This document shows positions 8,174 to 19,060 of a stretch of DNA of 58,772 nucleotides, piece by piece. The notes below the pieces were generated by a model that saw only the letters and a list, made by a program, of their open reading frames with translations, was not told where the DNA came from and did no database searches. Each line of letters opens with the position of its first letter. Position 1 is the stretch's first letter. The translations under genes and the position numbers were made by a program. The stretch is from Bacillus sp. MRMR6 (GTDB lineage Bacteria > Bacillota > Bacilli > Bacillales > Cytobacillaceae): positions 1 through 58,772 of the forward strand of contig NZ_MSLS01000032.1 in the NCBI RefSeq assembly GCF_001940785.1, in the 5' to 3' direction.

Positions 8174-8557
8174 ATGACTACACCAAAGGAATTGCGTTAT
8201 TCTGAAGAGCATGAATGGGTAAAAGAAGAAGGAGAAAAGCTTCGTGTAGGGATTACACACTTTGCTCAGTCTGAGTTGGGTGACATCGTTTTCGTTGAGC
8301 TTCCAGAAGTTGGCGATGAAGTAACTGCAGATGAGCCATTCGGCAGCGTTGAATCAGTAAAGACCGTTTCTGAGCTTTACGCACCAGTTAGCGGGAAAGT
8401 GGTAGAGGTTAATGAAGATTTAAATGACAGCCCTGAGTTTGTTAATGATTCCCCATATGAAAAAGCATGGATGATTGTCATAGAACCATCTGACCGCAGC
8501 GAATTAGAAAACCTAATGACTGCAGAACAATACGAAGAAATGGTTAAAGAAGACTAA
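8174..8557 (+). CDS. gcvH: Glycine cleavage system H protein
   Basis: GcvH carries a lipoyl group between the P, T and L proteins of glycine cleavage. In Firmicutes it is also the carrier from which lipoate or octanoate is passed to other enzymes. The 127-residue protein is a lipoyl-domain fold with the modified lysine at Lys63 in [17 protein letters not shown] precedes the ATG. The other gcv genes are elsewhere, as in B. subtilis. lipA, which makes its cofactor, is 18 kb downstream. A perfect ATCGAT-cat-ATCGAT repeat (8124-8138) lies in the leader; its meaning is unknown. Confidence 0.95.
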   Translation: MTTPKELRYSEEHEWVKEEGEKLRVGITHFAQSELGDIVFVELPEVGDEVTADEPFGSVESVKTVSELYAPVSGKVVEVNEDLNDSPEFVNDSPYEKAWMIVIEPSDRSELENLMTAEQYEEMVKED

Positions 8558-8567
8558 AATAGAGCAG

Positions 8568-8607
8568 AAAAGGTATAATCCCATATCAGAAGGATTATAC
8601 CTTTTTT
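8568..8607 (+). terminator. Terminator of gcvH
   Basis: AAAGGTATAATCC and GGATTATACCTTT form a 13-bp perfect stem that ends in a T run. Confidence 0.9.
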
Positions 8608-8635
8608 AGCGTATCATTAATAATCACCAACAGCA

Positions 8636-8760
8636 TTCAATCGGATAGCGGACCACTAAACTAGCGGCAGTTTGTCCGATAGAGGCTTTCAATCGGACAG
8701 AGGTTCACTATAACAGCGGCAGTTTGTCCAATAGAGGCACCCAATAGGACAATAGCCTCA
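8636..8760. repeat. 52-bp tandem repeat, about 2.4 copies
   Basis: Units start at 8636, 8688 and about 8740 with an exact 52-base period. Each full unit begins TTCAATCGGA and has the core GCGGCAGTTTGTCC followed by ATAGAGGC. Inside each unit the CGGA(C/T)A near the start can pair with TGTCC(G/A) near the end, so each unit can fold. It fills most of the gap between gcvH and yusG, which otherwise shows only a possible -10 (TATAAT, 8845-8850). Confidence 0.75.
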
Positions 8761-8878
8761 AATTCAGCCTCTTCTCTGTCCATTAAAACCAGTCATCAGA
8801 TATGGAAAAATGTTTTCGCTTTCCTTCTTCTATTAAGGGGACACTATAATAAAATTCAGTGTAAAGGGTGAAACATAC

Positions 8879-9121
8879 ATGAGCCTTAAAAAGCAAAAGA
8901 TTGATGTAACAGATCGAGTAATCGGAAAAATGAAAAATGGCGAAATTGAATTATACCTTGAGAATACACCAATAGGAAAGATTACAATTCCGAATAATGA
9001 TATGGAGGTTCAGCTTGATCACCATTTTGAGGTTGAACAAAAGAAAATCTACCAACATGTAACGGTCACAGAACAGCCAGATGCGAAGTATACCGATTGT
9101 GATGATGGCGGTTGGTGTTAG
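8879..9121 (+). CDS. yusG: YusG-like conserved protein (DUF2553)
   Basis: This is an 80-residue soluble protein beginning MSLKKQKIDVTDRVIGKMKN. It ends with an acidic, cysteine-bearing tail (YTDCDDGGWC) that is the most striking part. Position next to gcvH and the sequence match B. subtilis YusG; no function is known. AAAGGGTGA precedes the ATG. The paired tail cysteines could bind metal or be redox-active, but that is a guess. Confidence 0.7.
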   Translation: MSLKKQKIDVTDRVIGKMKNGEIELYLENTPIGKITIPNNDMEVQLDHHFEVEQKKIYQHVTVTEQPDAKYTDCDDGGWC

Positions 9122-9241
9122 CCACTTTGTGGGAGCAAACAAAAATATATTATTGTGTAAGCAAATATACCTTAACACGTTATTTATACTTTGGAATATG
9201 TTAACATTAATAAAACGACTTCTTTATATAGGTGATGAATC

Positions 9242-9598
9242 ATGAATGACTCGTACGGTGATAAGGTTCTTATTGTAGAAGGAAAATCGGATAAGACGAA
9301 AGTTAAAAGCATACTGAAGGATCCAATCGAAATTATTTGTACAAATGGGACCATTAGTATGACCAAGCTGGATGAACTAATTGATTTCCTTGAAGACAAG
9401 GAGGTCTATATCCTGGTAGATGCAGATGATGCTGGGGAAAAACTGAGAAAACAATTAAAAAGGGAATTTCCTTTGGCGGAACATCTTTACATCGATCGCA
9501 TGTATCGGGAAGTGGCAACCGCACCAGTTAAACATCTTGCTACCGTTCTAATCGGAGCGAATATGGATGTTCACGCTGAGTTTCTGGAAATGGGCTAA
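9242..9598 (+). CDS. yusF: Toprim-domain protein YusF
   Basis: The 118-residue protein is essentially one Toprim domain. It has the glutamate motif VLIVEGKSDK near residue 12 and the acidic pair in YILVDADDAG near residues 58-62, which bind Mg2+ in primases, topoisomerases and OLD/RNase M5 nucleases. RNase M5-like small Toprim proteins suggest a nucleic-acid role, but YusF itself is uncharacterised to my knowledge. TAGGTGAT precedes the ATG. The stop is four bases from the start of yusE, so the two are probably translationally linked. Confidence 0.8.
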   Translation: MNDSYGDKVLIVEGKSDKTKVKSILKDPIEIICTNGTISMTKLDELIDFLEDKEVYILVDADDAGEKLRKQLKREFPLAEHLYIDRMYREVATAPVKHLATVLIGANMDVHAEFLEMG

Positions 9599-9602
9599 AG
9601 CG

Positions 9603-9908
9603 ATGGATGAGTGGAGCCGTGATGAATTTTTAACCGCAACAAATTCTAATTTCTCAGGTTTAGTTTATTTTTATACACCTATTTGTGGTACGTGTCAGGT
9701 GGCGTCAAGAATGCTTAATATCATCATTCAAATGGTTGATGTTAAAATAGGAAAAATGAATTTAAATTTCTATCCTGAAGTAGCTAAGAACCTTAGTATT
9801 GAAAGTGTCCCATGTCTGATTTTTTTACAAAATGGTGAAGTTAAAGAAACAATCTATGCCTTTCATTCAGTACCTTATTTGCTCGATAAGATAAAACAAT
9901 ATTGGTAA
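9603..9908 (+). CDS. yusE: Thioredoxin-like protein YusE
   Basis: This is a 101-residue thioredoxin-fold protein. The redox motif is CGTC (YFYTPICGTCQVASR), and the cis-proline loop appears as IESVPCLIF. The first residue of the usual WCGPC is replaced, and there is no signal peptide, so it acts in the cytosol. The ATG at 9603 is chosen because it lies four bases after the yusF stop. An in-frame ATG at 9567 would overlap yusF and add a hydrophobic tail not seen in the family; its ribosome site is no better. Confidence 0.75.
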   Translation: MDEWSRDEFLTATNSNFSGLVYFYTPICGTCQVASRMLNIIIQMVDVKIGKMNLNFYPEVAKNLSIESVPCLIFLQNGEVKETIYAFHSVPYLLDKIKQYW

Positions 9909-9913
9909 TTAAA

Positions 9914-9946
9914 GGCTGGTGCAATTTTTTTGCATCTGCTTTTTTT
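9914..9946 (+). terminator. Terminator of yusFE
   Basis: GCTGGTGCA and TGCATCTGC form a stem with one mismatch and one G-T pair, followed by seven T. Confidence 0.7.
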
Positions 9947-9996
9947 GTAAAAAAGAAGCAGTTATTTGTCGACCAAATGTTACAGGAATTTTTAGC

Positions 9997-10030
9997 AATT
10001 TACTGAATATATAAGGATAGTCAGTAAATT
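9997..10030 (+). promoter_or_regulatory. Perfect 10-bp inverted repeat before yusD, possible operator
   Basis: AATTTACTGA (9997-10006) and TCAGTAAATT (10021-10030) are perfect complements separated by 14 bases. The spacer contains TATATAA, which could be a -10. The right arm ends directly at the ribosome site GAGGTG. It could be a repressor site or an RNA hairpin that limits translation of the next gene. Confidence 0.5.
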
Positions 10031-10042
10031 GAGGTGAACGGT

Positions 10043-10399
10043 ATGAAAGACACTTTACATAACTTCTTAAAAACGCTTAACGAGCGTAAGCATGTACTTC
10101 GCTTGATAGATCACGCAGAGAAGCTTTCGGTAAAATTTTGTATAGGTGAAGATTCGATTTTCGTGGCATTTCATCGTGGAACTGCGATATTAATTGATAA
10201 AGATCTGAATAAATTGGTTGATTGTCAGATATCTGGTAATAAGAAGGCTATCCAAGAATTACTTGAAGGCAGAGACAGCCTCAGACGCCTTTATAAAAAT
10301 GGACAGCTAAAGGTCACTGCTTCTTTTAGGACTGTACTATTGTTGGAATCAATTTTTTATTTGGCACCTGAGCACCAACAAACGGAAATAATTTCCTAA
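10043..10399 (+). CDS. yusD: YusD-like protein, possible SCP2-type domain
   Basis: This 118-residue soluble protein begins MKDTLHNFLKTLNERKHVLR. The pattern FCIGEDSIFVAFHRGTAILI followed by a basic segment and KVTASFRTVLLLESIFYLA is compatible with a small SCP2/sterol-carrier-like fold, but I hold that loosely. The start at 10043 follows GAGGTGA with five bases between; the upstream GTG at 10034 lies within the ribosome site. Its position after yusE fits B. subtilis yusD. Confidence 0.6.
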   Translation: MKDTLHNFLKTLNERKHVLRLIDHAEKLSVKFCIGEDSIFVAFHRGTAILIDKDLNKLVDCQISGNKKAIQELLEGRDSLRRLYKNGQLKVTASFRTVLLLESIFYLAPEHQQTEIIS

Positions 10400-10405
10400 A
10401 ATCTA

Positions 10406-10435
10406 TTGACTGATTTTATTGCTTTAGTGTATCAT
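10406..10435 (+). promoter_or_regulatory. Promoter of the metY leader
   Basis: TTGACT and TATCAT are separated by 18 bases, and transcription would start about 25 bases before the riboswitch. Confidence 0.65.
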
Positions 10436-10471
10436 TTTTTTAATATCGTGAAATTTCTATCAATTCAATAA

Positions 10472-10575
10472 ACTCTTATCCAGAGAGGCGGAGGGACTGG
10501 CCCGACGATGCCCGGCAACCGGTTTAACAACACGGTGCTAATTCCAGCAGAGCAAAGTCTCTGGCCGATAAGAAG
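10472..10575 (+). ncRNA. SAM-I riboswitch (S-box) upstream of metY
   Basis: The conserved S-box core is present: CTTATCCAGAGAGGCGGAGG, then GGCCCGACGATGCCCGGCAACC, then a P3/P4 region, and the P1 closing strand GATAAGAAG. P1 pairs CTTATC with GATAAG. The segment AAGAAGAG (about 10570-10577) can instead pair with CTCTTCTT of the terminator, giving the usual antiterminator. When S-adenosylmethionine is bound, P1 forms and transcription stops before metY. Confidence 0.97.
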
Positions 10576-10584
10576 AGCCTAATC

Positions 10585-10610
10585 CCTCTTCTTTTGAAGA
10601 GGATTTTTTA
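10585..10610 (+). terminator. S-box controlled terminator before metY
   Basis: CCTCTTC and GAAGAGG form a 7-bp stem with loop TTTT, followed by a T run. It is mutually exclusive with the antiterminator of the riboswitch. Confidence 0.9.
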
Positions 10611-10633
10611 TTTTATTTAGAAGGAGTGTTAGT

Positions 10634-11950
10634 ATGGGAGAAAATCAAAAAAATTATCGTTTTGAAACATTAGGTGTCCATGGCGGGTTATCACCCGATC
10701 CTGTAACAGGAGCTCGTGCTGTACCAATCTACCAGAATAATGCCTACCAATTTAAAAATACAGAACACGCTGCTAATTTATTTGGTTTAAAGGAACCAGG
10801 CTACATATATACGCGGATTCATAACCCAACAGTTACCGTTTTTGAAGATAGAATTGCATTGTTAGAGGGTGGAGTAGGTGCATTAGCGGTTGCAAGTGGA
10901 ATGGCAGCGATTACACTTGCCATCCTAAATATCGCTGAAGCCGGTGATGAAATTGTATCCGCTTCCACATTGTATGGAGGGACATATAATTTATTTGCCG
11001 TCACTCTTCCGAAATACGGCATTAAAGTTACGTTCGTAGACCCTGAAAATCCAGAAAACTTCCGTGCGGCTATTAACGAAAAGACAAAGGCCGTGTTTGC
11101 TGAAACAATTGGGAACCCAAGCTTACGGGTTCTTGATATTGAAAAGGTAGCTGAAATTGCACATGAAGCAGGGATCCCGTTAATCATTGATAACACATTT
11201 GCTACACCGTATTTGTGCAGACCGATTGAATATGGAGCAGATATTGTCATCCATTCAGCTACAAAATGGCTTCTCGGAAATGGTACAACTTTAGGTGGAG
11301 TTATTGTTGATGCTGGAAAATTTGATTGGAATTCAGCTAAGTTTCCAGGATTCACTACACCTGATCCAAGTTACCATAATCTTGTCTACGCAGAAGCCTT
11401 AGGTGCGGTTGCCTATATAATTAAGGCACGTGTACAGCTTTTAAGAGATTTAGGGCCTGCATTAAGTCCACAAAACGCCTTTCAATTTATACTTGGACTT
11501 GAAACCCTTCATGTGCGGATGAAAGAGCATGTAGCTAACACAAAGCAGGTTGTTGATTACTTAGTTAATCATCCTGCTGTTGAGTGGGTTTCATATCCTG
11601 GACATCGTTCACATCCTGACTACCCGCTTACTGAGAAATATTTGTCAAAAGGAGCAGGTTCTGTCATAGTATTTGGGATTAAAGGCGGACGAGATGCAGG
11701 AGCTAAGTTAATTGATTCTATTTCCCTTTTTGCCCATGTTGCCAATGTTGGTGATGCAAAGAGTTTAATTATTCACCCGGCAAGCACTACACATCAGCAA
11801 TTAGATGAAGAAGGTTTAAAGGCTTCTGGAGTATCAGAAGACTTAGTTCGCCTTTCAATCGGGATCGAAAATGTTGAGGACCTGATTGAAGACTTAGAAG
11901 CAGCAATTGAAACGGCCACTGGTATTGCTTCTCTTAAAGCAAAAGCTTAA
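10634..11950 (+). CDS. metY: O-acetylhomoserine sulfhydrylase (homocysteine synthase)
   Basis: MetY uses pyridoxal phosphate to convert O-acetylhomoserine and sulfide to homocysteine, the direct sulfhydrylation route to methionine. The 438-residue length fits the MetY branch of the Cys/Met metabolism enzymes; MetB/MetC-type members are about 380. The PLP lysine is Lys211 in HSATKWLLGNGTTLGGV. Other family blocks are YTRIHNPT and FVDPENPENF. A GAAGGAG ribosome site precedes the ATG. Control is by the S-box just upstream. Confidence 0.95.
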   Translation: MGENQKNYRFETLGVHGGLSPDPVTGARAVPIYQNNAYQFKNTEHAANLFGLKEPGYIYTRIHNPTVTVFEDRIALLEGGVGALAVASGMAAITLAILNIAEAGDEIVSASTLYGGTYNLFAVTLPKYGIKVTFVDPENPENFRAAINEKTKAVFAETIGNPSLRVLDIEKVAEIAHEAGIPLIIDNTFATPYLCRPIEYGADIVIHSATKWLLGNGTTLGGVIVDAGKFDWNSAKFPGFTTPDPSYHNLVYAEALGAVAYIIKARVQLLRDLGPALSPQNAFQFILGLETLHVRMKEHVANTKQVVDYLVNHPAVEWVSYPGHRSHPDYPLTEKYLSKGAGSVIVFGIKGGRDAGAKLIDSISLFAHVANVGDAKSLIIHPASTTHQQLDEEGLKASGVSEDLVRLSIGIENVEDLIEDLEAAIETATGIASLKAKA

Positions 11951-11958
11951 AATTTGCT

Positions 11959-11999
11959 AAAAGTGTGTCATTTGAATATTTCCGTTGACACCTTTTTTT
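11959..11999 (+). terminator. Terminator of metY, overlapping the next -35
   Basis: AAAAGTGTGTCA can pair with TGACACCTTTT with one bulged base, followed by a T run. The 3' arm contains TTGACA, the -35 of the putative metNIQ promoter. Confidence 0.6.
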
Positions 12000-12013
12000 A
12001 TCCGTGTTACGAT
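11985..12013 (+). promoter_or_regulatory. Candidate promoter of metNIQ
   Basis: TTGACA is followed after 17 bases by TACGAT. A weaker alternative is the TATAGT/TATGCTATAG stretch at 12064-12079, which lies closer to the riboswitch but has no good -35. Confidence 0.45.
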
Positions 12014-12078
12014 TGCTTTCGTTGATTTAAATATTACTTTAATTAGTGAACGTATTAATTGAATATAGTATGCTATAG

Positions 12079-12190
12079 CTCTTATCAAGAGAGGTGGAGG
12101 GATGTGCCCGATGAAGCCCGGCAACCGTCAATGTAAATTGAAATGGTGCCAATTCACACAAAGCTTTGTGCTTTGGGAGATGGGAGAAAG
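12079..12190 (+). ncRNA. SAM-I riboswitch (S-box) upstream of metNIQ
   Basis: This is the second S-box. It has CTCTTATCAAGAGAGGTGG, then GTGCCCGATGAAGCCCGGC and AACCGTCAATG, a P3/P4 region, and closes with TTTGGGAGATGGGAGAAAG. The P1 helix is less regular than in the metY copy (GAGATGGGAG instead of GATAAGAG). The core bases that contact SAM are kept, as far as I can align by eye. Confidence 0.95.
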
Positions 12191-12201
12191 GTCTAATTAA
12201 C

Positions 12202-12240
12202 AATGCCTTTCTGCCTGCGCAGAGGGGCATTTTACTTTTC
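12202..12240 (+). terminator. S-box controlled terminator before metNIQ
   Basis: AATGCCTTTCTGC pairs with GCAGAGGGGCATT (13 bp, two G-T) with loop CTGC, followed by TTTACTTTTC. Confidence 0.85.
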
Positions 12241-12336
12241 TAGTATAAGAATGTTTTTGTGAAAACAATCAAACCCTATATTCAATAAATACTATATGGA
12301 CGAAGCTTGATAAAACGGTAAAAAGAAGGTGAATGC

Positions 12337-13362
12337 ATGATTACGATAAAGGGTGCCCAAAAAGTTTTTCCCGGTAAACATGGACAGCTAAAAGCTGTTG
12401 ATGATGTGAACTTAGAAATAAATCAGGGCGAAATTTTTGGGGTAATCGGGTATAGTGGTGCTGGTAAAAGTACATTAATTCGGATGCTGAATGGGCTTGA
12501 ACTTCCAACTGAAGGTTCTGTTACCGTAGCTGGCCGAGTTATATCTAAGATAAAAGGCAGTGAGCTGCGCAAAGCACGTCAGGAAATTAGTATGATTTTT
12601 CAACATTTCAACCTACTCTGGTCTAGAACAGTAACTGAAAATATAGCATTTCCGCTTGAGATTTCTGGTGTCAAAGGACCTGAGAGACAGAAACGGGTAA
12701 GTGAATTAATCAAACTAGTTGGACTAGAAGGCAGAGAAAATGCTTATCCCTCCCAACTAAGTGGCGGACAGAAGCAACGGGTAGGGATCGCTAGGGCACT
12801 TGCGAATAATCCGAAGGTTTTGCTTTGTGATGAAGCAACATCTGCTCTCGACCCGCAAACAACTGAATCCATTTTGGAATTGTTAGTAGATATAAACAAA
12901 AGATTGGGTCTAACAATTGTGTTAATTACACATGAAATGCATGTTATCCGGAAAATCTGCCACCGAGTAGCAGTTATGGAAAGTGGTAGAATTGTCGAGC
13001 TTGGAAAGGTGTTAGAGGTGTTTAAAAATCCTCAACAGCAGATTACGAAACGATTTGTCGAGCAGGTTACGGAAACTGAAGAAACAAAAGAAACAATTGG
13101 ACATCTACTTGAACTTTATACCCATGGGAAAATAGTTCAGCTTTCATTCGTCGGGGAAGTAACAGAAAAGCCATTAATCAACCATATTATTCGTGACTTT
13201 GATGTTATAGTCAATATTCTCCAAGGGAAGATTTCACACACCCAAAACGGATCATACGGAACATTATTTATCCACTTGGACGGGGAACTCCGTGAAATAC
13301 AGAAAGCCATCGATTATATTCACTCTCAACAAGTTGGCGTGGAGGTGATCAGTAATGGCTAA
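12337..13362 (+). CDS. metN: Methionine ABC transporter, ATP-binding protein
   Basis: MetN powers uptake of methionine with MetI and MetQ. The 341-residue protein has Walker A GYSGAGKST (38-46), the signature LSGGQKQR (141-148) and Walker B VLLCDEATSALDP. The last 90 or so residues form the NIL regulatory domain, which binds methionine and inhibits transport when the cell is replete. AGAAGGTGA precedes the ATG. Its last 8 bases overlap metI. The S-box upstream gives transcriptional control by SAM. Confidence 0.95.
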   Translation: MITIKGAQKVFPGKHGQLKAVDDVNLEINQGEIFGVIGYSGAGKSTLIRMLNGLELPTEGSVTVAGRVISKIKGSELRKARQEISMIFQHFNLLWSRTVTENIAFPLEISGVKGPERQKRVSELIKLVGLEGRENAYPSQLSGGQKQRVGIARALANNPKVLLCDEATSALDPQTTESILELLVDINKRLGLTIVLITHEMHVIRKICHRVAVMESGRIVELGKVLEVFKNPQQQITKRFVEQVTETEETKETIGHLLELYTHGKIVQLSFVGEVTEKPLINHIIRDFDVIVNILQGKISHTQNGSYGTLFIHLDGELREIQKAIDYIHSQQVGVEVISNG

Positions 13363-14020
13363 CATTTTAGAAACGGTAAAATGGGAAAATTTATTAGAGG
13401 CAACACGTGAAACCTTGTATATGACTTCCATTTCTGTGTTTGCCACCTTTGTTTTAGGATTACTTTTGGGTCTGTTATTATTTTTAACGGATAAAGGGAA
13501 CATATGGGCAAATAAGCCGGTAAATGTCCTTATTGCAGGATTTGTAAATATTTTTAGATCTATCCCTTTTATCATATTAATTGTACTATTAATTCCATTT
13601 ACAAAATTTTTACTTGGCACTATCCTTGGTGCAAATGCTGCCCTACCGGCGCTAATTATTGGTGCAGCTCCTTTTTATGCACGCATGGTAGAGATTGCAC
13701 TTAGGGAAATCGATAAAGGTGTTATTGAGGCATCACAATCGATGGGAGCAACAAATGGACAAATCATTTTTAAAGTTTTAATACCGGAATCCTTACCGGC
13801 ATTAATTTCAGGAATCACAGTGACAGCTATTTCTCTAGTCAGCTTTACAGCAATGGCCGGCGTTATTGGAGCTGGTGGTCTCGGACATTTTGCCTACCTG
13901 GAAGGTTTCCAGCGAAACAGACCAATCGTTACCTTAGTTGCAACAATCGCGATTTTAATCTTGGTTTTTATCATCCAATTTATTGGAGATTATTTTACAA
14001 AGAAAACTGATAAACGATAA
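13355..14020 (+). CDS. metI: Methionine ABC transporter, permease
   Basis: This is the 221-residue membrane part of the methionine importer (called metP in B. subtilis), with about five hydrophobic segments. The EAA-like loop that contacts MetN is in the region EASQSMGATNGQIIFKVLIPE. GGAGGTGATC lies just upstream of the ATG, inside the end of metN, so translation is probably coupled. Confidence 0.93.
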   Translation: MANILETVKWENLLEATRETLYMTSISVFATFVLGLLLGLLLFLTDKGNIWANKPVNVLIAGFVNIFRSIPFIILIVLLIPFTKFLLGTILGANAALPALIIGAAPFYARMVEIALREIDKGVIEASQSMGATNGQIIFKVLIPESLPALISGITVTAISLVSFTAMAGVIGAGGLGHFAYLEGFQRNRPIVTLVATIAILILVFIIQFIGDYFTKKTDKR

Positions 14021-14036
14021 CAGGAGGAATTAGAGG

Positions 14037-14867
14037 ATGAAAAAAGTATTTCGTTTTATTTTATTAGCAATTTTAGCAATTGCATTAACTGCATGTGCTG
14101 GTGAAAAAGACAATTCTTCAGAAACAACAGGTAACAAAAAATTAATCGTTGGTGCATCTGCTGTACCACATGCAGAAGTACTCGAAGCGGCAAAACCATT
14201 ATTAAAGGAAAAAGGCATCGATTTAGAAGTACAGGTTTTTCAAGACTATATCCTTCCAAACGTAACTTTAAGGGATAAGGATCTTGATGCTAACTACTTC
14301 CAAACACCAGGATACTTAGCAATGCAAATGGAAGAAAATAAGGATTTTGATTTTGTAAGTGTTGGTGATATTCATAAAGAACCTATCGGCATTTATTCTA
14401 AGAATTATAAAAGCTTAAAAGATCTTCCAAATGGCGCTAAAATCATTATGAGTGATTCCCTAAGTGACCATGGACGTATTTTACCAATTTTTGAAAAAGA
14501 AGGTTTAATTAAGCTTAAAGAAGGCGTAGGCGCAAATGCTAGGGTCGAGGATATTGTTGAAAATCCAAAGAACCTTGATTTCTCAACTTTAATTGAAGCA
14601 AAGTTATTAGCTACTTCTTTTGAAAGTGGTGAAGGTGACGCGGTCGTAATTAATACAAACTACGCACTAGAAGGAAATGTTGATATCGGTAAGTATGGAA
14701 TTGCTTTCGAAGGTGATGACGTTGTACCGGCAAACCTTGTTGTCGTTCGTTCAGAGGATAAAGACCGAGAAGAAATCAAGGCACTTGTTGAAGTTCTTAA
14801 ATCAAAGGAAATCCAGGACTTCATCCGTGAAAAATACAAAGGTGCTGTAGTAACCGTATCTGAATAA
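14037..14867 (+). CDS. metQ: Methionine-binding lipoprotein
   Basis: MetQ captures methionine at the outer face of the membrane and delivers it to MetI. A type II signal peptide ends in LTAC with the lipid-bearing Cys20. The NlpA/MetQ fold follows (VGASAVPHAEVLEAA, and the motif LRDKDLDANYFQTPGY). ACAGGAGGA precedes the ATG 16 bases after metI. It is the last gene of the S-box controlled operon. Confidence 0.95.
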   Translation: MKKVFRFILLAILAIALTACAGEKDNSSETTGNKKLIVGASAVPHAEVLEAAKPLLKEKGIDLEVQVFQDYILPNVTLRDKDLDANYFQTPGYLAMQMEENKDFDFVSVGDIHKEPIGIYSKNYKSLKDLPNGAKIIMSDSLSDHGRILPIFEKEGLIKLKEGVGANARVEDIVENPKNLDFSTLIEAKLLATSFESGEGDAVVINTNYALEGNVDIGKYGIAFEGDDVVPANLVVVRSEDKDREEIKALVEVLKSKEIQDFIREKYKGAVVTVSE

Positions 14868-14876
14868 TATATATGT

Positions 14877-14912
14877 AGAGAGTCAGTGGAAAATCTACTG
14901 ACTCTCTTTTTT
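14877..14912 (+). terminator. Terminator of metNIQ
   Basis: GAGAGTCAGT and ACTGACTCTC form a 10-bp stem that can be extended inward, followed by six T. Confidence 0.9.
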
Positions 14913-15251
14913 GCCTAAAAGTACATTGAATCAATTTAATAGGTGAAAATAGGGTAAGAAATATATAAGTATGAACATGGCAAAAAAGTGAAAAATAAGG
15001 TATCATTTTTAAAGTATGTTTATACATAAAGCTGTACACAAAAAAGGCATACAAATAATAAACGAGTTATTCTCAGTTGGATGATGTTAAGTGAAAATGA
15101 GAACTCTTATCACTACGGTTATTACTGCATAAGAGTTGCTAACAAATACGATTTGTTATAAGATTGTAATGAGAATAAAATGAGAATGGAAGTTGAGATC
15201 AATACTTTTTTGATCTTCAAGATACAAAACTTTCTTTGCGGAGGTATAAAC
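14913..15251 (+). promoter_or_regulatory. Leader and control region of the suf operon
   Basis: This gap holds no convincing gene. Two inverted repeats stand close together: AACTCTTAT/ATAAGAGTT (15102-15110 and 15129-15137, 18-base spacer) and AACAAAT-acg-ATTTGTT (15141-15157). A possible promoter is TTGCTA (15136) with TATAAG (15157), but the spacer is only 15. Two TGAGAAT words follow at about 15168 and 15180. Either repeat could be an operator or an RNA stem in the leader. Confidence 0.45.
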
Positions 15252-16037
15252 ATGGCTGGGTCAACTTTAACAATCAAAGATTTACATGTAGCAATTGATG
15301 GGAAAGAAATTTTAAAGGGTGTAAACCTTGAAATTAAAGGTGGAGAAATCCATGCAATCATGGGACCAAACGGAACCGGAAAATCCACCTTATCTTCTGC
15401 GATTATGGGGCATCCAAAGTACGAAGTTACTAGCGGAACCATTACTCTAGACGGCGAAGACGTTCTTGAAATGGAAGTCGATGAGCGTGCTCGTGCCGGT
15501 CTTTTCTTGGCAATGCAATATCCAAGTGAAATTAACGGTGTAACTAACGCTGATTTTTTACGTTCAGCTCTTAATAGCCGTCTTGGCGAAGGTAACGAAA
15601 TTTCATTAATGAAATTCATCCGAAAAATGGATAAGCAAATGGAATATCTTGAAATGGATTTAGATATGGCGCAACGCTATTTAAATGAAGGTTTCTCAGG
15701 CGGAGAGAAGAAGCGTAACGAAATCCTTCAATTAATGATGCTTGAACCGAAAATGGCCATTCTGGACGAAATTGACTCTGGTTTGGATATTGATGCTTTA
15801 AAGGTTGTTTCTAAAGGGATCAATCAAATGCGTGGGGAAGAATTCGGTTGTTTAATTATTACTCACTATCAACGCCTGTTAAACTACATCACTCCTGACC
15901 ATGTACACGTGATGATGCAAGGCCGTGTGGTAAAATCTGGCGGGGCGGAGCTAGCACAACGCTTAGAAGCAGAAGGATATGACTGGATCAAGCAAGAGTT
16001 AGGAATTGAAGATGAAACAGTTGGGCAAGAAGCGTAA
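15252..16037 (+). CDS. sufC: Fe-S cluster assembly ATPase SufC
   Basis: SufC is the ABC-type ATPase of the SUF scaffold complex (SufBCD). The 261-residue protein has Walker A GPNGTGKST (38-46), the SufC-typical signature FSGGEKKRNEI and Walker B AILDEIDSGLDIDAL. The start at 15252 follows GCGGAGGT; the frame is open 72 bases further up, but no ribosome site is seen there. It heads the order C-D-S-U-B, standard for Firmicutes. Confidence 0.95.
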   Translation: MAGSTLTIKDLHVAIDGKEILKGVNLEIKGGEIHAIMGPNGTGKSTLSSAIMGHPKYEVTSGTITLDGEDVLEMEVDERARAGLFLAMQYPSEINGVTNADFLRSALNSRLGEGNEISLMKFIRKMDKQMEYLEMDLDMAQRYLNEGFSGGEKKRNEILQLMMLEPKMAILDEIDSGLDIDALKVVSKGINQMRGEEFGCLIITHYQRLLNYITPDHVHVMMQGRVVKSGGAELAQRLEAEGYDWIKQELGIEDETVGQEA

Positions 16038-16062
16038 AGTTTGAGTGTTAGGAGGGATTACA

Positions 16063-19038
<2,976 letters not shown>

Positions 19039-19060
19039 ATGAAGAAAATGCGGTAGGAGT

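Noticed and set aside
8636..8760. CRISPR-like array
   Set aside because: The 52-base units are direct tandem copies with no unique spacers, and there are no cas genes.
10819..11355. 178-codon minus-strand frame inside metY
   Set aside because: It is an antisense shadow of a clearly assigned PLP enzyme gene.
15098..15115. Fur box upstream of sufC
   Set aside because: TGAGAAC-t-CTTATCA is only loosely like the 7-1-7 Fur consensus, and the inverted repeats around it explain the symmetry as well.
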